64,000 bases of DNA from Alphaproteobacteria bacterium (GTDB lineage Bacteria; Pseudomonadota; Alphaproteobacteria; Sphingomonadales; Kordiimonadaceae). Made by a program: the position numbers and the translations under genes. Below, one piece after another: positions 38,014-47,934 of the stretch. Position 1 is the stretch's first letter; each line of letters opens with the position of its first letter. Under the pieces are notes generated by a model that saw only the letters and a program-made list of their open reading frames with translations, had not been told where the DNA came from and did not search any database. Location: the NCBI GenBank assembly GCA_013372975.1, contig JABXIS010000032.1:1-64000 (forward strand). The letters are read 5' to 3'.

Positions 38014-39081
38014 TTATTCCGGCGCGGCTTCCAGCCTGTTCATGAGCGCATCATGATTTTGGCAGAGCTCCCCAAACTCTTCCGCCAACCGGTAACTCAT
38101 TTCCACCACCTGCTCCCAGTATGGCAGGCGCTCCGTGTCTTCCATTTCCGTAAAATTCTTGCGGTCTGGTATCCGCGCATTGGGCAGTGTCGCCACAAAC
38201 TCATCTGTTGGCGCCAAGATCAGTTGCTGATCCAGCACATCCCCTTTCACCCGCCTGCTTTGCCGCGACTTATCAAACCAGCCCGGCACAAGGTGTCCAT
38301 AAAAATGGGGATAGAGAACGATTCCCCGATCATAGTGCCACGGTACCTCGAAATGATAGTCAATCACGCCGCCATCGCGGTACACGCCCTTGGGTGCACC
38401 CATGATGTCGCGTACAGCATCCACCACGAAGGGAATTGACCCTGAAGCCATAAGGGCATCATGCACCGCTCCGGGCTCCAAAGGCACATCGATACGGTCA
38501 AAATCAGCCCAAACAGACGAGCAGGCCACATCCGGCCCCGAATGAAAAACCGCGCGCTGGAAAAAATTGCCAAGAAGGGGACGGCTGATCGCGTTCGCCG
38601 CAGCAGCGCCCAAAATCCCGGCGCCTTCAAAAAAGCGCGACTGGCTCGCCGTCGCCCCCAAACAGCGCACCGCGACAATATTCAGGTTACGCCGTTTGTT
38701 GGAAACTATCGCCTCACAGACATCAGGGCCCATAATCTGGTCAAGAATACGGTATGAAGCCTTTGAAACAGCCTCGGGAGACGCACCATCTTCCTTACGG
38801 TATCCGAAGTATGCTTCTTCAAAAGTATTGAACATGCCCGCTGCGTCGGGATGCGAAGCCAGTGTCATGCGCCAGGCACCGATGGAAGAGCCCACCATAT
38901 CAATGGGCCCCTCGGCGCCCGCCAGCCAATCACCAAAGATGAATTGATCCAGCCCCCTGAGTATCAGCCATTTAGGCCCACCTGAAGCCCCCACCACCAT
39001 GCGCACAACATCAGGGGTTAATCCCTGATCTTCAATCCGTTTTCGTGCTTCTTTTCCTGCTACTAGGCGTAAGGCTTTCAT
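38014..39081 (-). CDS. Patatin-like phospholipase family protein
   Basis: 355 residues from ATG 39081 (GGGAAG just upstream; the earlier ATG has none). The Ser-Asp dyad motifs are visible: oxyanion GASGGPKWL, nucleophile GSSIGAW (G-x-S-x-G) and DGGVIDYH. No signal peptide or membrane helix, so it is cytosolic or peripheral. Likely an acyl-hydrolase on lipids. 30 nt separate it from fadD, which fits lipid turnover. Confidence 0.85.
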   Translation of the reverse strand: MKALRLVAGKEARKRIEDQGLTPDVVRMVVGASGGPKWLILRGLDQFIFGDWLAGAEGPIDMVGSSIGAWRMTLASHPDAAGMFNTFEEAYFGYRKEDGASPEAVSKASYRILDQIMGPDVCEAIVSNKRRNLNIVAVRCLGATASQSRFFEGAGILGAAAANAISRPLLGNFFQRAVFHSGPDVACSSVWADFDRIDVPLEPGAVHDALMASGSIPFVVDAVRDIMGAPKGVYRDGGVIDYHFEVPWHYDRGIVLYPHFYGHLVPGWFDKSRQSRRVKGDVLDQQLILAPTDEFVATLPNARIPDRKNFTEMEDTERLPYWEQVVEMSYRLAEEFGELCQNHDALMNRLEAAPE

Positions 39082-39185
39082 ACACTTCCCAATCATGCTT
39101 TCGCATGTAGTTTACGTTCACGGAAAGTGAAAATACAGCCCTTCCATCCTTTTTCAAGACTAAGCAGTCCAGAAATTTGATTTTA

Positions 39186-40160
39186 TCAGGGTTTCAGGAT
39201 CACCTTGCCTTTTGCGCGGCGCTCTGAAAGGCAGGCAAACGCCTCTATGGCATCATCCAGCTTGAAGACGTCATTCACCAGCGGCTTGATCGTGCCTTTA
39301 TCGAACATGCCGAACATGTCGATCATATTCTGCATCTGAACCTTGGGGTTCGCGCGAGCAAAATTGCCCCAGAAAACACCAACGATCGAACACTGCTTCA
39401 AAAGACAAAGGTTCAAGGGAGGGCGCGGAATATCGCCCGCAGCAAAACCGATCACCAGATGCCTGCCGCCCGGCGCCATTGTCCTTAGCGCGGTTTCGGT
39501 ATAGTCACCGCCCACGGGATCATAGATTACGTCTACGCCCTTGCCGCCGGTGATTTCCTTAACCCGATCCTTGAGGTCTTCCGATGAATAGTTGATCAAA
39601 TGATCGGCGCCTGCGTTCTTGCAGAACTCGAGCTTCTCGTCTGTACTCGCCGCCGCAATCACTGTCGCGCCCATGGCTTTGCCCAATTCTACGGTCGCAA
39701 GGCCCACACCGCCCGCAGCCCCCAAAACCAAGAGCGTTTCACCAGGTTGGATATCTGCACGCTGTCTCAGCGCGTGATAGCTTGTGGCGTAGGTAATCGT
39801 GAAACCGGCTGCCACTTCAAATGGCATGCTTTCCGGCATAGGAACCAACGTCATGGCCGGCGCAACGGCCTTCTCGGCAAACGCACCTTGCTGGTTAAAG
39901 AAAATTACCCTGTCTCCAACCTTCACATTGGTAACGCCTTCGCCAAGTTCGGCAACGACGCCCGCGCCTTCTCCGCCAGGTGTGAACGGCAATGGCGGTT
40001 GAAACTGATATTTACCTGCCACCATGAGAACATCAGGGAAATTCAGGCCTCCGGCCTTCACATCGACCAGAACCTCACCCTTCCCGGGTTTTGGATCGTC
40101 AATTTCTTCAATCTTCAAATTACTGGCATGGCCAAGCTCGTGGCAGCGAACCGCTTTCAT
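39186..40160 (-). CDS. Zinc-independent quinone oxidoreductase/MDR-family reductase
   Basis: 324 residues from ATG 40160, the standard length; the open frame runs to 40385 but that part lies in the thiolase gene. Motifs: FTPGGEGAGVVAELGEGV, LGAAGGVGLATVELGKAMGA (NADPH-binding) and YDPVGGDYTETALR. It lacks the zinc-binding Cys set. Members reduce quinones, enoyl groups or acyl-CoAs. A strong hairpin separates it from the upstream thiolase, so it may have its own promoter. Confidence 0.9.
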   Translation of the reverse strand: MKAVRCHELGHASNLKIEEIDDPKPGKGEVLVDVKAGGLNFPDVLMVAGKYQFQPPLPFTPGGEGAGVVAELGEGVTNVKVGDRVIFFNQQGAFAEKAVAPAMTLVPMPESMPFEVAAGFTITYATSYHALRQRADIQPGETLLVLGAAGGVGLATVELGKAMGATVIAAASTDEKLEFCKNAGADHLINYSSEDLKDRVKEITGGKGVDVIYDPVGGDYTETALRTMAPGGRHLVIGFAAGDIPRPPLNLCLLKQCSIVGVFWGNFARANPKVQMQNMIDMFGMFDKGTIKPLVNDVFKLDDAIEAFACLSERRAKGKVILKP

Positions 40161-40180
40161 CGTCATTCTCCCGGAAACAA

Positions 40181-40206
40181 AAGGCAGGCCCGAAGGGCCC
40201 GCCCTT
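40181..40206 (-). terminator. Terminator between thiolase and quinone oxidoreductase genes
   Basis: On the minus strand AAGGGCGGGCCC-TTC-GGGCCTGCCTTTTGTTT: an 11-pair GC-rich stem with a 3-nt loop, then a T-rich tail. It lies in a 64-nt gap and overlaps the ribosome-binding region of the next gene, so it could also modulate its translation. Confidence 0.6.
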
Positions 40207-40224
40207 ATTGCATCTATATCTGGC

Positions 40225-41406
40225 TTACGCCACTTCAAAGAGGCCGGCAGCCCCCATGCCGCCGCCCACACACATGGTGCAGACAACATATTTGGCACCG
40301 CGGCGCTTGCCTTCAATGAGCGCATGGCCAACCATGCGCGCACCGGACATACCGTATGGGTGGCCAATGGAAATGGCACCGCCATTCACATTCAACAGCT
40401 CATTCGGGATCCCCAGCTTGTCACGGCAATAAAGAACCTGCACGGCGAAGGCTTCATTGAGCTCCCACAAGCCGATATCATCCATCTTCAGGCCGTTCTT
40501 CTCCAGAAGCTTTGGAATGGCGTAAACGGGGCCGATACCCATCTCATCCGGCTCAAGGCCGGCGACAGCAATGCCGCGATAGATACCGAGCGGGTTGAGG
40601 CCACGCTTCGACGCTTCCTTGGCTTCCATCAGAACGCTTGCCGACGAGCCGTCCGATAGCTGGCTGGCGTTGCCCGCCGTGATGGTGCCGCCTTCGATCA
40701 CTGTCTTGAGGCCCTTAAGGCCGTCAAGCGTGGTCTCAGGCCGATTGCCTTCGTCTTTGTCCAAGGTAACGTCATGGAAAGTCATTTCCTTGGTTTCCTT
40801 GTTCACCTGCACCATTTTGGTCGAAATCGGCACAATCTCGTCATCGAATTTTCCTGCTCGTTGTGCAGCAGCCGTACGCTGTTGGCTTTGCAGGCCATAT
40901 TCGTCCATGGCGTCGCGGGAGATGCCGTAGCGATCCGCCACTACTTCAGCGGTCTGCAGCATCGGCATATAGGTATGCGGGTGCATTTCCACGAGGGATT
41001 TGTCCACAGCCTGCCAACGGTTCATATGTTCGTTCTGCACCACGGAAATGCTGTCCTGGCCACCACCAATCGCGATGTCCATACCGTCAGAGATGATCTG
41101 CTTGGCAGCAGTGGCAATAGCCATCATGCCTGAGGAGCACTGACGGTCCATCGTCATGCCAGACACGGTTACCGGCAGGCCAGCCCGCAGCGCAGCCAAA
41201 CGGCCGATGTTTGTTCCCTGAGACCCTTGGGTCAGCGCACTGCCCCATACCACATCTTCAACTTCGCCGCCCTCAAGGCCCGCGCGCTTCACAGCATGGG
41301 CAATGGAATGAGCACCAAGAGTTGGACCAAGAGTGGCATTCAGGGACCCGCGATAGGCTTTGCCGATCGGCGTCCGGGCGGTTGATACGATCACTGCTTC
41401 CCGCAT
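40225..41406 (-). CDS. Acetyl-CoA C-acyltransferase (thiolase)
   Basis: 393 residues. The acylated Cys is C90 in [10 protein letters not shown]. The other active-site motifs are [17 protein letters not shown] and the C-terminal [13 protein letters not shown]. The enzyme cleaves 3-oxoacyl-CoA with CoA; biosynthetic acetoacetyl-CoA formation is less likely given the degradative neighbours. AGGAG lies before the ATG. The 17-nt gap to the next SDR gene points to one transcript with MaoC and this SDR. Confidence 0.93.
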   Translation of the reverse strand: MREAVIVSTARTPIGKAYRGSLNATLGPTLGAHSIAHAVKRAGLEGGEVEDVVWGSALTQGSQGTNIGRLAALRAGLPVTVSGMTMDRQCSSGMMAIATAAKQIISDGMDIAIGGGQDSISVVQNEHMNRWQAVDKSLVEMHPHTYMPMLQTAEVVADRYGISRDAMDEYGLQSQQRTAAAQRAGKFDDEIVPISTKMVQVNKETKEMTFHDVTLDKDEGNRPETTLDGLKGLKTVIEGGTITAGNASQLSDGSSASVLMEAKEASKRGLNPLGIYRGIAVAGLEPDEMGIGPVYAIPKLLEKNGLKMDDIGLWELNEAFAVQVLYCRDKLGIPNELLNVNGGAISIGHPYGMSGARMVGHALIEGKRRGAKYVVCTMCVGGGMGAAGLFEVA

Positions 41407-41422
41407 GGGAGTTCTCCTTAAC

Positions 41423-42340
41423 TTACATTTTCACGCCGAGCGCGGCGGCGGCTTTACCGATAAATTTCATGGATTGCTGGCCACCCTGTACCAGCTCCTG
41501 CTGGCCTTCAGGGTTCGAGAGTTCAGCAAAGGCATTGCGGACATTCTCAGGCGTTTGTTCGTCAGGTTTCAGGTAGATACCATCGGTTTCATACACAACG
41601 GCCTTGGCGTAACCGCCAGCACCCGCCGCCAGAATGGTCCGGTTCGGGGCGTCTTTGTCACAAAGCGTGATCAGGCCCGCAGTAACAGATTCCGGCGTGG
41701 ACAGATCGAGGGCGGCCTGCGGCAACAGGCCTTCTGTCATGCGCGTTGCTGCCATTGGGGCCAGGCAATTCACGCGAATGTCGTATTTGCCACCTTCAAG
41801 GCAAAGCGTGTTCATGAAGCCTACGAGCGCCATCTTGGCGGCGCCATAGTTTGCCTGGCCGAAGTTCCCATACAGCCCTGAAGAGGATGTGGTCATGACA
41901 ATGCGGCCATAGCCCTGCTCGCGCATGATCTCCCACACAGCTTTGGTGCAGGTAACGGAGCCCATCACATGAACCTTCATGACAAATTCGAAATCTTCGA
42001 GCTCCATCTTTGCGAAGGTTTTGTCGCGAAGGACACCGGCATTATTGATCAGCACATCAATACGGCCCCATTTGTCCATGGTCTTGCTCACCATATCGGC
42101 GACCTGCGCGGCGTCACATACATTGGCGCCGTGGGCCATGGCCTCACCGCCTGCATCCTCGATCTCTTTCACAACGGCTGCGGCAGCCGCTGATGAACCA
42201 CCCACGCCGTGGACGTCGCCGCCAAGATCATTGACCACAACCTTCGCGCCCCTGCGGGCCAGTTCAAGCGCATGGGTGCGACCAAGGCCGCCACCGGCGC
42301 CTGTTACAATCGCAACCTGTCCTTCAAAGCTGATGCTCAT
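41423..42340 (-). CDS. SDR family dehydrogenase resembling the peroxisomal MFE-2 dehydrogenase unit
   Basis: 305 residues from ATG 42340 (GGGAG 8 nt upstream). The N-terminus [20 protein letters not shown], then [11 protein letters not shown] and catalytic YGAAK (about residue 165) match the (3R)-hydroxyacyl-CoA dehydrogenase unit of multifunctional enzyme 2. The C-terminal 80 residues are the extension of that group. Next to MaoC and thiolase it would oxidise a 3-hydroxyacyl-CoA formed by MaoC. Confidence 0.9.
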   Translation of the reverse strand: MSISFEGQVAIVTGAGGGLGRTHALELARRGAKVVVNDLGGDVHGVGGSSAAAAAVVKEIEDAGGEAMAHGANVCDAAQVADMVSKTMDKWGRIDVLINNAGVLRDKTFAKMELEDFEFVMKVHVMGSVTCTKAVWEIMREQGYGRIVMTTSSSGLYGNFGQANYGAAKMALVGFMNTLCLEGGKYDIRVNCLAPMAATRMTEGLLPQAALDLSTPESVTAGLITLCDKDAPNRTILAAGAGGYAKAVVYETDGIYLKPDEQTPENVRNAFAELSNPEGQQELVQGGQQSMKFIGKAAAALGVKM

Positions 42341-42359
42341 AAATATCTCCCAAACTCGA

Positions 42360-42824
42360 TTATTCGCCGACAACGATCATGGTAAGCCATTCGGCGATCA
42401 GCGCCGGACGGTCCTCACCCTTGATCTCAATCGTGATTTCATTCTTCAACAACAGCCGATTGCCCGGCTTTTCATCCACACTTGCCAGCTTCACCCGCGC
42501 CCGAATTTCGCTGTTCACTTTCACGGGGCTCATGAAACGGACTTTGTCACATCCATAATTTATGCCCATCACCGTGTTCTTCACCCCTAGCGAGGCACCG
42601 GCAGACAAAGGCGTCAACAACGATAGTGTCAGAAAGCCATGGGCGATTGTTGTTCCAAATGGTGTCTTGGCGGCCGCCTCCGGGTCTATATGAATGAATT
42701 GGTGGTCGTCCGTTACATCTGCAAACGCATTGATGCGGTCCTGATCAATTTTCATCCAGTCAGAGACGCCCGTCTCTTTACCGATATAGTCTGGAAGATC
42801 CTCTTTCGCGACAAGGTCAGCCAT
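42360..42824 (-). CDS. MaoC-family enoyl-CoA hydratase
   Basis: 154 residues from ATG 42824, chosen because GGGG lies 6 nt before it; an ATG two codons earlier abuts that motif. Hot-dog fold with the hydratase 2 motif ADVTDDHQFIHIDPEAAAKT and GTTIAHGFLTLSLL. It hydrates 2-enoyl-CoA, giving the (R)-hydroxy isomer used by the neighbouring SDR. First gene of the MaoC-SDR-thiolase group. Confidence 0.93.
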   Translation of the reverse strand: MADLVAKEDLPDYIGKETGVSDWMKIDQDRINAFADVTDDHQFIHIDPEAAAKTPFGTTIAHGFLTLSLLTPLSAGASLGVKNTVMGINYGCDKVRFMSPVKVNSEIRARVKLASVDEKPGNRLLLKNEITIEIKGEDRPALIAEWLTMIVVGE

Positions 42825-42911
42825 TTTCATCCCCTAATTTCGTGCAAAAGCCCTGATCTGGAGCTTTGATTCAACAATATAAAACAAGTGATTGTTCCGA
42901 CTCATTTATTA

Positions 42912-42923
42912 TGATTCGAATCA
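42912..42923. promoter_or_regulatory. Perfect 12-bp palindrome upstream of the MaoC operon
   Basis: TGATTCGAATCA lies in the 133-nt gap between the minus-strand SDR gene ending at 42964 and the MaoC gene. It is the only strong dyad there, so it may be an operator of the MaoC-SDR-thiolase transcript. The regulator is unknown. Confidence 0.4.
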
Positions 42924-42963
42924 CCATGATTTCTCGATTCGTTTTTGCGTCGTTTTCCCATAA

Positions 42964-43752
42964 TCACGGCAATGCCGAAAGCCCGCCATCAAGCGGGATA
43001 ATCCCACCCGTGATATAAGATCCAGCGCGTGACGTCAGCATAAGAAGCACACCGGCGATATCTTCGGGGGCACCGCAACGCCTTAAAGGCACCCCTTCTT
43101 CCATGGCTTTCCGCCGCGCTTCATCGCCTGTGATATGCGCCATCATACGGCTCGGGAAAGGCCCCGGCGCGATAGCGTTAACCGAGATATTTTCCGCACC
43201 CAGTTCGTTCGCCAGCATACGGGTCAGATGATGGACAGCAGCTTTGGACGCGCCATAACTATAGGCGTTATTGGATGCTGGCCGCGTTCCTACCACAGAT
43301 CCCAAATTTATCACGCGCGCGGGGTCATCTGCTATCGCCGCCTTCCGTAGAAGCGGTAACAGACGCCTCGTAAGATCGGCAACCGCAGTGACATTCAGCG
43401 TGAATACCTCTTCCCACTTGTTGCGCGGGAACTCCTCAAACGGCGCGCCCCAGGTCATGCCCGAATTATTGACCAGGATGTCCAGCTTGTCCTCGTGGGC
43501 CATCATGGCTTTGGCCAGATGGGCCGTGCCCTCTTCCGTCTTCAGGTCCGCCTGCAAGGCTATAACGCGGCCGGGTCCGATTGCATTTAATTCTTCGGCT
43601 ACCGCTTCACAGCTTTCTAGCCGCCGTGACGCGATATAAACCTTGCAACCGGCACGTACGAGCGCTTCTGTGGCCATACTGCCAATGCCGGACCCGCCGC
43701 CTGTTACCAGCGCGACCTTGCCTGCAATATTGAAAAGGTTGGAAATCTCCAT
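42964..43752 (-). CDS. Short-chain dehydrogenase/reductase
   Basis: 262 residues from ATG 43752 (AAGGA 8 nt upstream). NAD(P)-binding VTGGGSGIGSMATEALV, catalytic YSYGASKAAVHHL and the C-terminal GIIPLDGGLSALP. A 3-hydroxyacyl or 3-oxoacyl-CoA reductase or dehydrogenase is likely. It is last in a run of five genes (two heteromeric acyl-CoA dehydrogenase subunits, a CoA ligase and a third dehydrogenase), spaced 14-27 nt apart. Confidence 0.87.
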   Translation of the reverse strand: MEISNLFNIAGKVALVTGGGSGIGSMATEALVRAGCKVYIASRRLESCEAVAEELNAIGPGRVIALQADLKTEEGTAHLAKAMMAHEDKLDILVNNSGMTWGAPFEEFPRNKWEEVFTLNVTAVADLTRRLLPLLRKAAIADDPARVINLGSVVGTRPASNNAYSYGASKAAVHHLTRMLANELGAENISVNAIAPGPFPSRMMAHITGDEARRKAMEEGVPLRRCGAPEDIAGVLLMLTSRAGSYITGGIIPLDGGLSALP

Positions 43753-43773
43753 GCCCTGTTCCTTCAAGCCCAC

Positions 43774-45012
43774 TTACACGCTGTTTGAGCGATATTTCTT
43801 CAGCTCGGTCCGGGCAATCACCATCCGGTGCACGGCATCCGGCCCATCCGCAAACCTGAGCGTACGCTGGCCATGCCACATTGCCGCCAGCGGGAAGTCC
43901 TGGCTGATCCCCTGCCCGCCATGCATCTGCATGCTTTCATCAATCACCTTGAGCGCCATGCGCGGTGCGACAACTTTAATCTGACTGATATAGGGCTGGG
44001 CGGCCTGCGTGCCGATGGTGTCCATCATATGCGCTGCCTTGAGGCACAGAAGGCGCGCCATCTCGATCTCGATCCGGCATTCGGCGATGATGTCATAGTT
44101 GGCGCCAAGCTTCACCAGTGTCTTGCCAAAAGCCTCTTTGGATAGAGACCGTTTGATCAGCAATTCGAGCGCCCGCTCCGCAGCACCAATGGACCGCATG
44201 CAGTGGTGAATACGGCCCGGTCCCAAGCGGCCCTGAGACACCTCGAAGCCCCGGCCCTCACCAAGAACCAGATTTTCCTTGGGCACCCGCACGTTTGTGA
44301 AACGGATATGCATATGACCGTGCGGCGCATCGTCGTGGCCGAACACCATCATGGGGCGCAGGACTTCAATGCCGGGCGTTCCGGCTTCCACAAGGATCAT
44401 GCTGTGTTGGGCCTTGCGCGGCGCTTCATCGCCAGCGGTTTTCACCATGGTTACATATACGGCGCAGCGCGGATCGCCGGCGCCTGATGCCCAATATTTC
44501 TCGCCGTTCAGCACATAATGATCACCGTCCAGCTCCGCCGTCATGGCAATATTGGTGGCGTCGGATGACGCAACTTCCGGCTCTGTCATCAGATAGGCAG
44601 ACCGGATTTTCCCCTCCAGAAGGGGCTTCAGCCATTTTTCCTTGTGCTCATCGGTGCCGTAGCGCTCGATCACTTCCATATTGCCGGTGTCTGGCGCCGA
44701 ACAATTGAAGCTTTCTGCCGCCAGATGGGACCGCCCCATTTCTTCGGCCAGATAGGCATATTCAACGGTTGTCAGGCCGTAGCCTTCCTTGCTGTCCGTC
44801 AGCCAGAAGTTCCAGAGGCCTGCTTCCTTTGCTTTGGCCTTCAGGTCCTCCAGGATTTCCGTCATGCGCGGCGTGAATTCGAACCGGTTACCGGTAGCGC
44901 CAACCTCGTGATGATATTCGTCTTCAACAGGCACCACATGCTCATCGATAAAAGCACGAACCTTTTCCCTGAGTTCCTGACCGCGTGTGCTGAGCCCCAA
45001 ATCCATAGACAT
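43774..45012 (-). CDS. Acyl-CoA dehydrogenase, ACAD10/11-like
   Basis: 412 residues. The FAD/substrate loop is MTEPEVASSDATNI, and GPGRIHHCMRSIGAAERAL and FADGPDAVHRMVIART match the ACAD10/11-related branch rather than straight-chain enzymes. In animals that branch, fused to a phosphotransferase domain, acts on 4-hydroxyacyl substrates. A phosphotransferase of that type is encoded at 56505-57578 in this window. AAGGA lies 7 nt before the ATG. It sits between a CoA ligase and an SDR, so substrate activation, oxidation and further steps are in one transcript. Confidence 0.88.
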   Translation of the reverse strand: MSMDLGLSTRGQELREKVRAFIDEHVVPVEDEYHHEVGATGNRFEFTPRMTEILEDLKAKAKEAGLWNFWLTDSKEGYGLTTVEYAYLAEEMGRSHLAAESFNCSAPDTGNMEVIERYGTDEHKEKWLKPLLEGKIRSAYLMTEPEVASSDATNIAMTAELDGDHYVLNGEKYWASGAGDPRCAVYVTMVKTAGDEAPRKAQHSMILVEAGTPGIEVLRPMMVFGHDDAPHGHMHIRFTNVRVPKENLVLGEGRGFEVSQGRLGPGRIHHCMRSIGAAERALELLIKRSLSKEAFGKTLVKLGANYDIIAECRIEIEMARLLCLKAAHMMDTIGTQAAQPYISQIKVVAPRMALKVIDESMQMHGGQGISQDFPLAAMWHGQRTLRFADGPDAVHRMVIARTELKKYRSNSV

Positions 45013-45039
45013 GCCTAATTCCTTCTATTTACTCGCAAA

Positions 45040-46773
45040 TTATGCTTTTTCGGCAGCCCAAAGGCCGCGATATTGTTCCTTGATACCTTTTCGGTCGATC
45101 TTGCCCGATGCAATCAGCGGCAGAGGATCACGCGTGATCCAGATCTTTTCCGGTACCTTGAAGCCAGCCAGGTGTTTGGCCACTTCGGCTTTCAAATCAT
45201 CTTCGGTGATATCGGCATTCACTGACGCAACTGCGCCGACAAGCTCACCCAACCGTTCATCCGGCAGGCTGAACACCATGACATCGTCCACCACTTCATG
45301 CGCGTGCAGAACGCCTTCAACTTCAAGCGAGCTGATGTTTTCGCCGCCCCTGATGATGATCGCCTTCAATCGGTCAACGATATAGAGATAGCCTTCATCA
45401 TCGAGGTACCCGACATCCCCTGTGTGGAACCAGCCGTTCCTGAAGGCACGTGCCGTCGCCTCAGGATTGTTCCAATATTCCCGAATATTGGTGGAACTTC
45501 TGATGCACACTTCGCCGGGCTCACCGGCGGGCTGCTCGGCGCCCTTCACGGGGCAAAGGATTTTCACTTCCACAAGCGGCGGGGTCGGGCGCCCTGTGCT
45601 TGTTGGGCGTTCGATATATTCCTCTGCGGACAAGACCGCCCCAAGGGAAGTTGTTTCAGTCAGGCCATAACCAATACCGGGATTGGCATCCGGAAATGCT
45701 TCCTTGATCAGGCGCACATGCTCGGGCGGGCGGGCAGCGCCCCCGCCACCAATGTCATTGAGAGTGGAAAGGTCATAGTCGCCCCTGCGCTTCGATGCCG
45801 CCATCTCATAGCTCATCATGGGGACGCCCGTGAAAGTGGTCACACCTTCCTTTTCGATCAGGCGGAATGCTTCCTCAACATCCCATTTGTGCATCAGCAC
45901 CAGCTTGCGCCCGATGGTCGCCGATACGAAAAGCACCGGCATCAGACCCGTTACATGAAAGAAAGGCACTGCAACCAGCATGATCGGCTGAAAATCAGGG
46001 TCCGGGTTCAAGCGCCCGAGCATTTTAAGGGAAAGTGCGATACAGACCCATGTCATCAATACGCCGACCACAGCACGGTGCGATGACACGGCACCTTTCG
46101 GAAAGCCGGAAGACCCACTGGTATAGAGGATCATTGCCGCATCATCGGAGCCAACCTCCACAGCAGGCCAAGACAGTGCCGGTTTTCCGGCAATCACATC
46201 GGCAAAGGCCTTTACATTCACCGCTTCAGGTGCTGCATCGCGCGCTACAATGATTTGAAGGTCAGCAGCATTCCCGAGACTGAGGGTGCGCGCGGCGCGC
46301 TCGCCGTCCACCACCGCCAGTTTGGCACCACTGTCCTTCATCGCCCAGTCAATTTCCTCAACTGTCCACCAGGCATTCATGACAACGGCGATACCACCCG
46401 CCGCAACTATCCCCATAAAGGCAATCGGCCACTCCGGATAGTTGCGCATGTTGAGCGCCACCCTGTCACCCGCCTCAAGACCATAATCGGCCACTAGCGC
46501 CTGGGCAAACTGGCTGGCTCGCGCCACTGCATCCTTGAAGGTGATCCGATCGTCGCCATAAACCATGAATTCTTTGTCGCCATGAGCGAGGAACATCATG
46601 AAGGCTTCCCGCAAGGTGGCTGGCTGATGGGCAAACACGGTGTATGGGTTGCCTTCAATTTCTTCAACCTTGGTCTCGAAAGGCATGCCGGGACGGGTGA
46701 GCATCTTGATCACTTCGTCAGCAGGTGTCGCCGGATCGACGCTTGGCAGTTCCAGATTGTCAAACATGCTCAT
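45040..46773 (-). CDS. Acyl-CoA synthetase (AMP-forming)
   Basis: 577 residues from ATG 46773; the open frame continues to 46890 inside the next gene, but GGAGGGG sits just before this ATG. ATP/AMP-binding motif ILYTSGSSGFPKGAVSSH, then GYGLTETTSLGAV and IIIRGGENISSLEVEGVL. It activates a carboxylic acid to its CoA thioester. It resembles medium/long-chain or steroid-type ligases more than FadD. It lies between the heteromeric dehydrogenase genes and the ACAD10/11-like gene. Confidence 0.9.
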   Translation of the reverse strand: MSMFDNLELPSVDPATPADEVIKMLTRPGMPFETKVEEIEGNPYTVFAHQPATLREAFMMFLAHGDKEFMVYGDDRITFKDAVARASQFAQALVADYGLEAGDRVALNMRNYPEWPIAFMGIVAAGGIAVVMNAWWTVEEIDWAMKDSGAKLAVVDGERAARTLSLGNAADLQIIVARDAAPEAVNVKAFADVIAGKPALSWPAVEVGSDDAAMILYTSGSSGFPKGAVSSHRAVVGVLMTWVCIALSLKMLGRLNPDPDFQPIMLVAVPFFHVTGLMPVLFVSATIGRKLVLMHKWDVEEAFRLIEKEGVTTFTGVPMMSYEMAASKRRGDYDLSTLNDIGGGGAARPPEHVRLIKEAFPDANPGIGYGLTETTSLGAVLSAEEYIERPTSTGRPTPPLVEVKILCPVKGAEQPAGEPGEVCIRSSTNIREYWNNPEATARAFRNGWFHTGDVGYLDDEGYLYIVDRLKAIIIRGGENISSLEVEGVLHAHEVVDDVMVFSLPDERLGELVGAVASVNADITEDDLKAEVAKHLAGFKVPEKIWITRDPLPLIASGKIDRKGIKEQYRGLWAAEKA

Positions 46774-46789
46774 CCCCTCCCCGCCAGCA

Positions 46790-47920
46790 TCAATAGCCAG
46801 AACAGGCTGCGAACCTGTCTGCATGATAATTGAAATCGCCATACATATGTTGGAGCACACGGGCGCGTTTGATATAGAAACCGAGATCAAACTCGTCTGT
46901 CACGCCCATGCCACCATGCATCTGAACTGCCTCATTAGTGGCCAGTTCGGCTGTTTTGCTGGCTTTAGCCTTGGCAAGGCTTGCAAACCAGCGGATATCA
47001 CCACCGGCATCAGCAACTTGCAAAGCCTTCAGAACCGCAGACCGGGTAACTTCCACTTCACCGAACCATTCCGCAGCCCGGTGCTGAAGCCCCTGGAATG
47101 AACCAATTGGCACCCCAAACTGCTTGCGCTCCTTGATATATTCCATCGTGATGCCGAGCGTTTGCTGGGCAATGCCCAAAAGTTCTGCAGCAAGGATGAT
47201 GCGACAGCGATCAAGGGCTGGTTCCAGCGCGTCCATTGCCTCGCCTTCTGCTTCAAGAAGCGCAGCCGCTTTCACACCCTCGAAAGTCACTTTCGCCCAG
47301 TTGCGGCTGTCCATGGAGCTCGTTCGGTCAACGATCAATCCGCCTGCGCCTTTGTCCACAAGGAACAGGCTTAATCCTGCTCGGTCGCCTGCATTCCCCG
47401 AAGTACGCGCCAGAACGATAATCTGGTCGGCCACATGACCATCAGGCACGAAGGTTTTCAGGCCAGAAAGAATATATCCATCACCAGATTTTTCCGCCTT
47501 CAAGGCTGTTGCTTCCGGATTATGGCGGCTGCCTTCATCCAGCGCGAGGGTCAACACTTTCTCACCGCCCGCGATGGCTGGCAGAAGTTCTGCTTTCTGC
47601 TCATCTGATGCTGCATGCTTGATAACCAGTGCTGCGATCACCGCGCTCGAGAGGAATGGCGACGCCGAGAGGGTTTTGCCCATGGCTTCCGCAACGATGC
47701 CCGCACCTACACAGCCAAAACCTGTGCCCCCTTCTTCTTCATCAAGTAAAAGGCCCGCGAACCCCATCTCAACCATTTCTTGCCATAGGGCCATGGAATA
47801 ACCGGTTTCATCCTTGTCATCGCGCAGCTGGCGAAGCTGGGTGATCGGCGCCTTTTCTTCAAAGAAGCCCTCGGCGGACTCTTTCAACAGCTGCTGTTCT
47901 TCATTCAAAACCATTGCCAT
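46790..47920 (-). CDS. Acyl-CoA dehydrogenase, probable non-catalytic-base subunit of a heteromer
   Basis: 376 residues. It has the acyl-CoA dehydrogenase fold (LSASPFLSSAVIAALVI, YIKERKQFGVPIGSFQGLQH, QMHGGMGVTDEFDLGFY). At the usual C-terminal base position it reads LQHMYGDFNYH, without the EGT-type Glu, and the N-terminal substrate loop is degenerate (LTLALDEGSRHN). Its partner is the next upstream gene, 14 nt away. This is the pattern of alpha2-beta2 acyl-CoA dehydrogenases of actinobacterial and proteobacterial steroid degradation. Substrate unknown. Confidence 0.88.
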   Translation of the reverse strand: MAMVLNEEQQLLKESAEGFFEEKAPITQLRQLRDDKDETGYSMALWQEMVEMGFAGLLLDEEEGGTGFGCVGAGIVAEAMGKTLSASPFLSSAVIAALVIKHAASDEQKAELLPAIAGGEKVLTLALDEGSRHNPEATALKAEKSGDGYILSGLKTFVPDGHVADQIIVLARTSGNAGDRAGLSLFLVDKGAGGLIVDRTSSMDSRNWAKVTFEGVKAAALLEAEGEAMDALEPALDRCRIILAAELLGIAQQTLGITMEYIKERKQFGVPIGSFQGLQHRAAEWFGEVEVTRSAVLKALQVADAGGDIRWFASLAKAKASKTAELATNEAVQMHGGMGVTDEFDLGFYIKRARVLQHMYGDFNYHADRFAACSGY

Positions 47921-47934
47921 AACGAAACTCTCCC

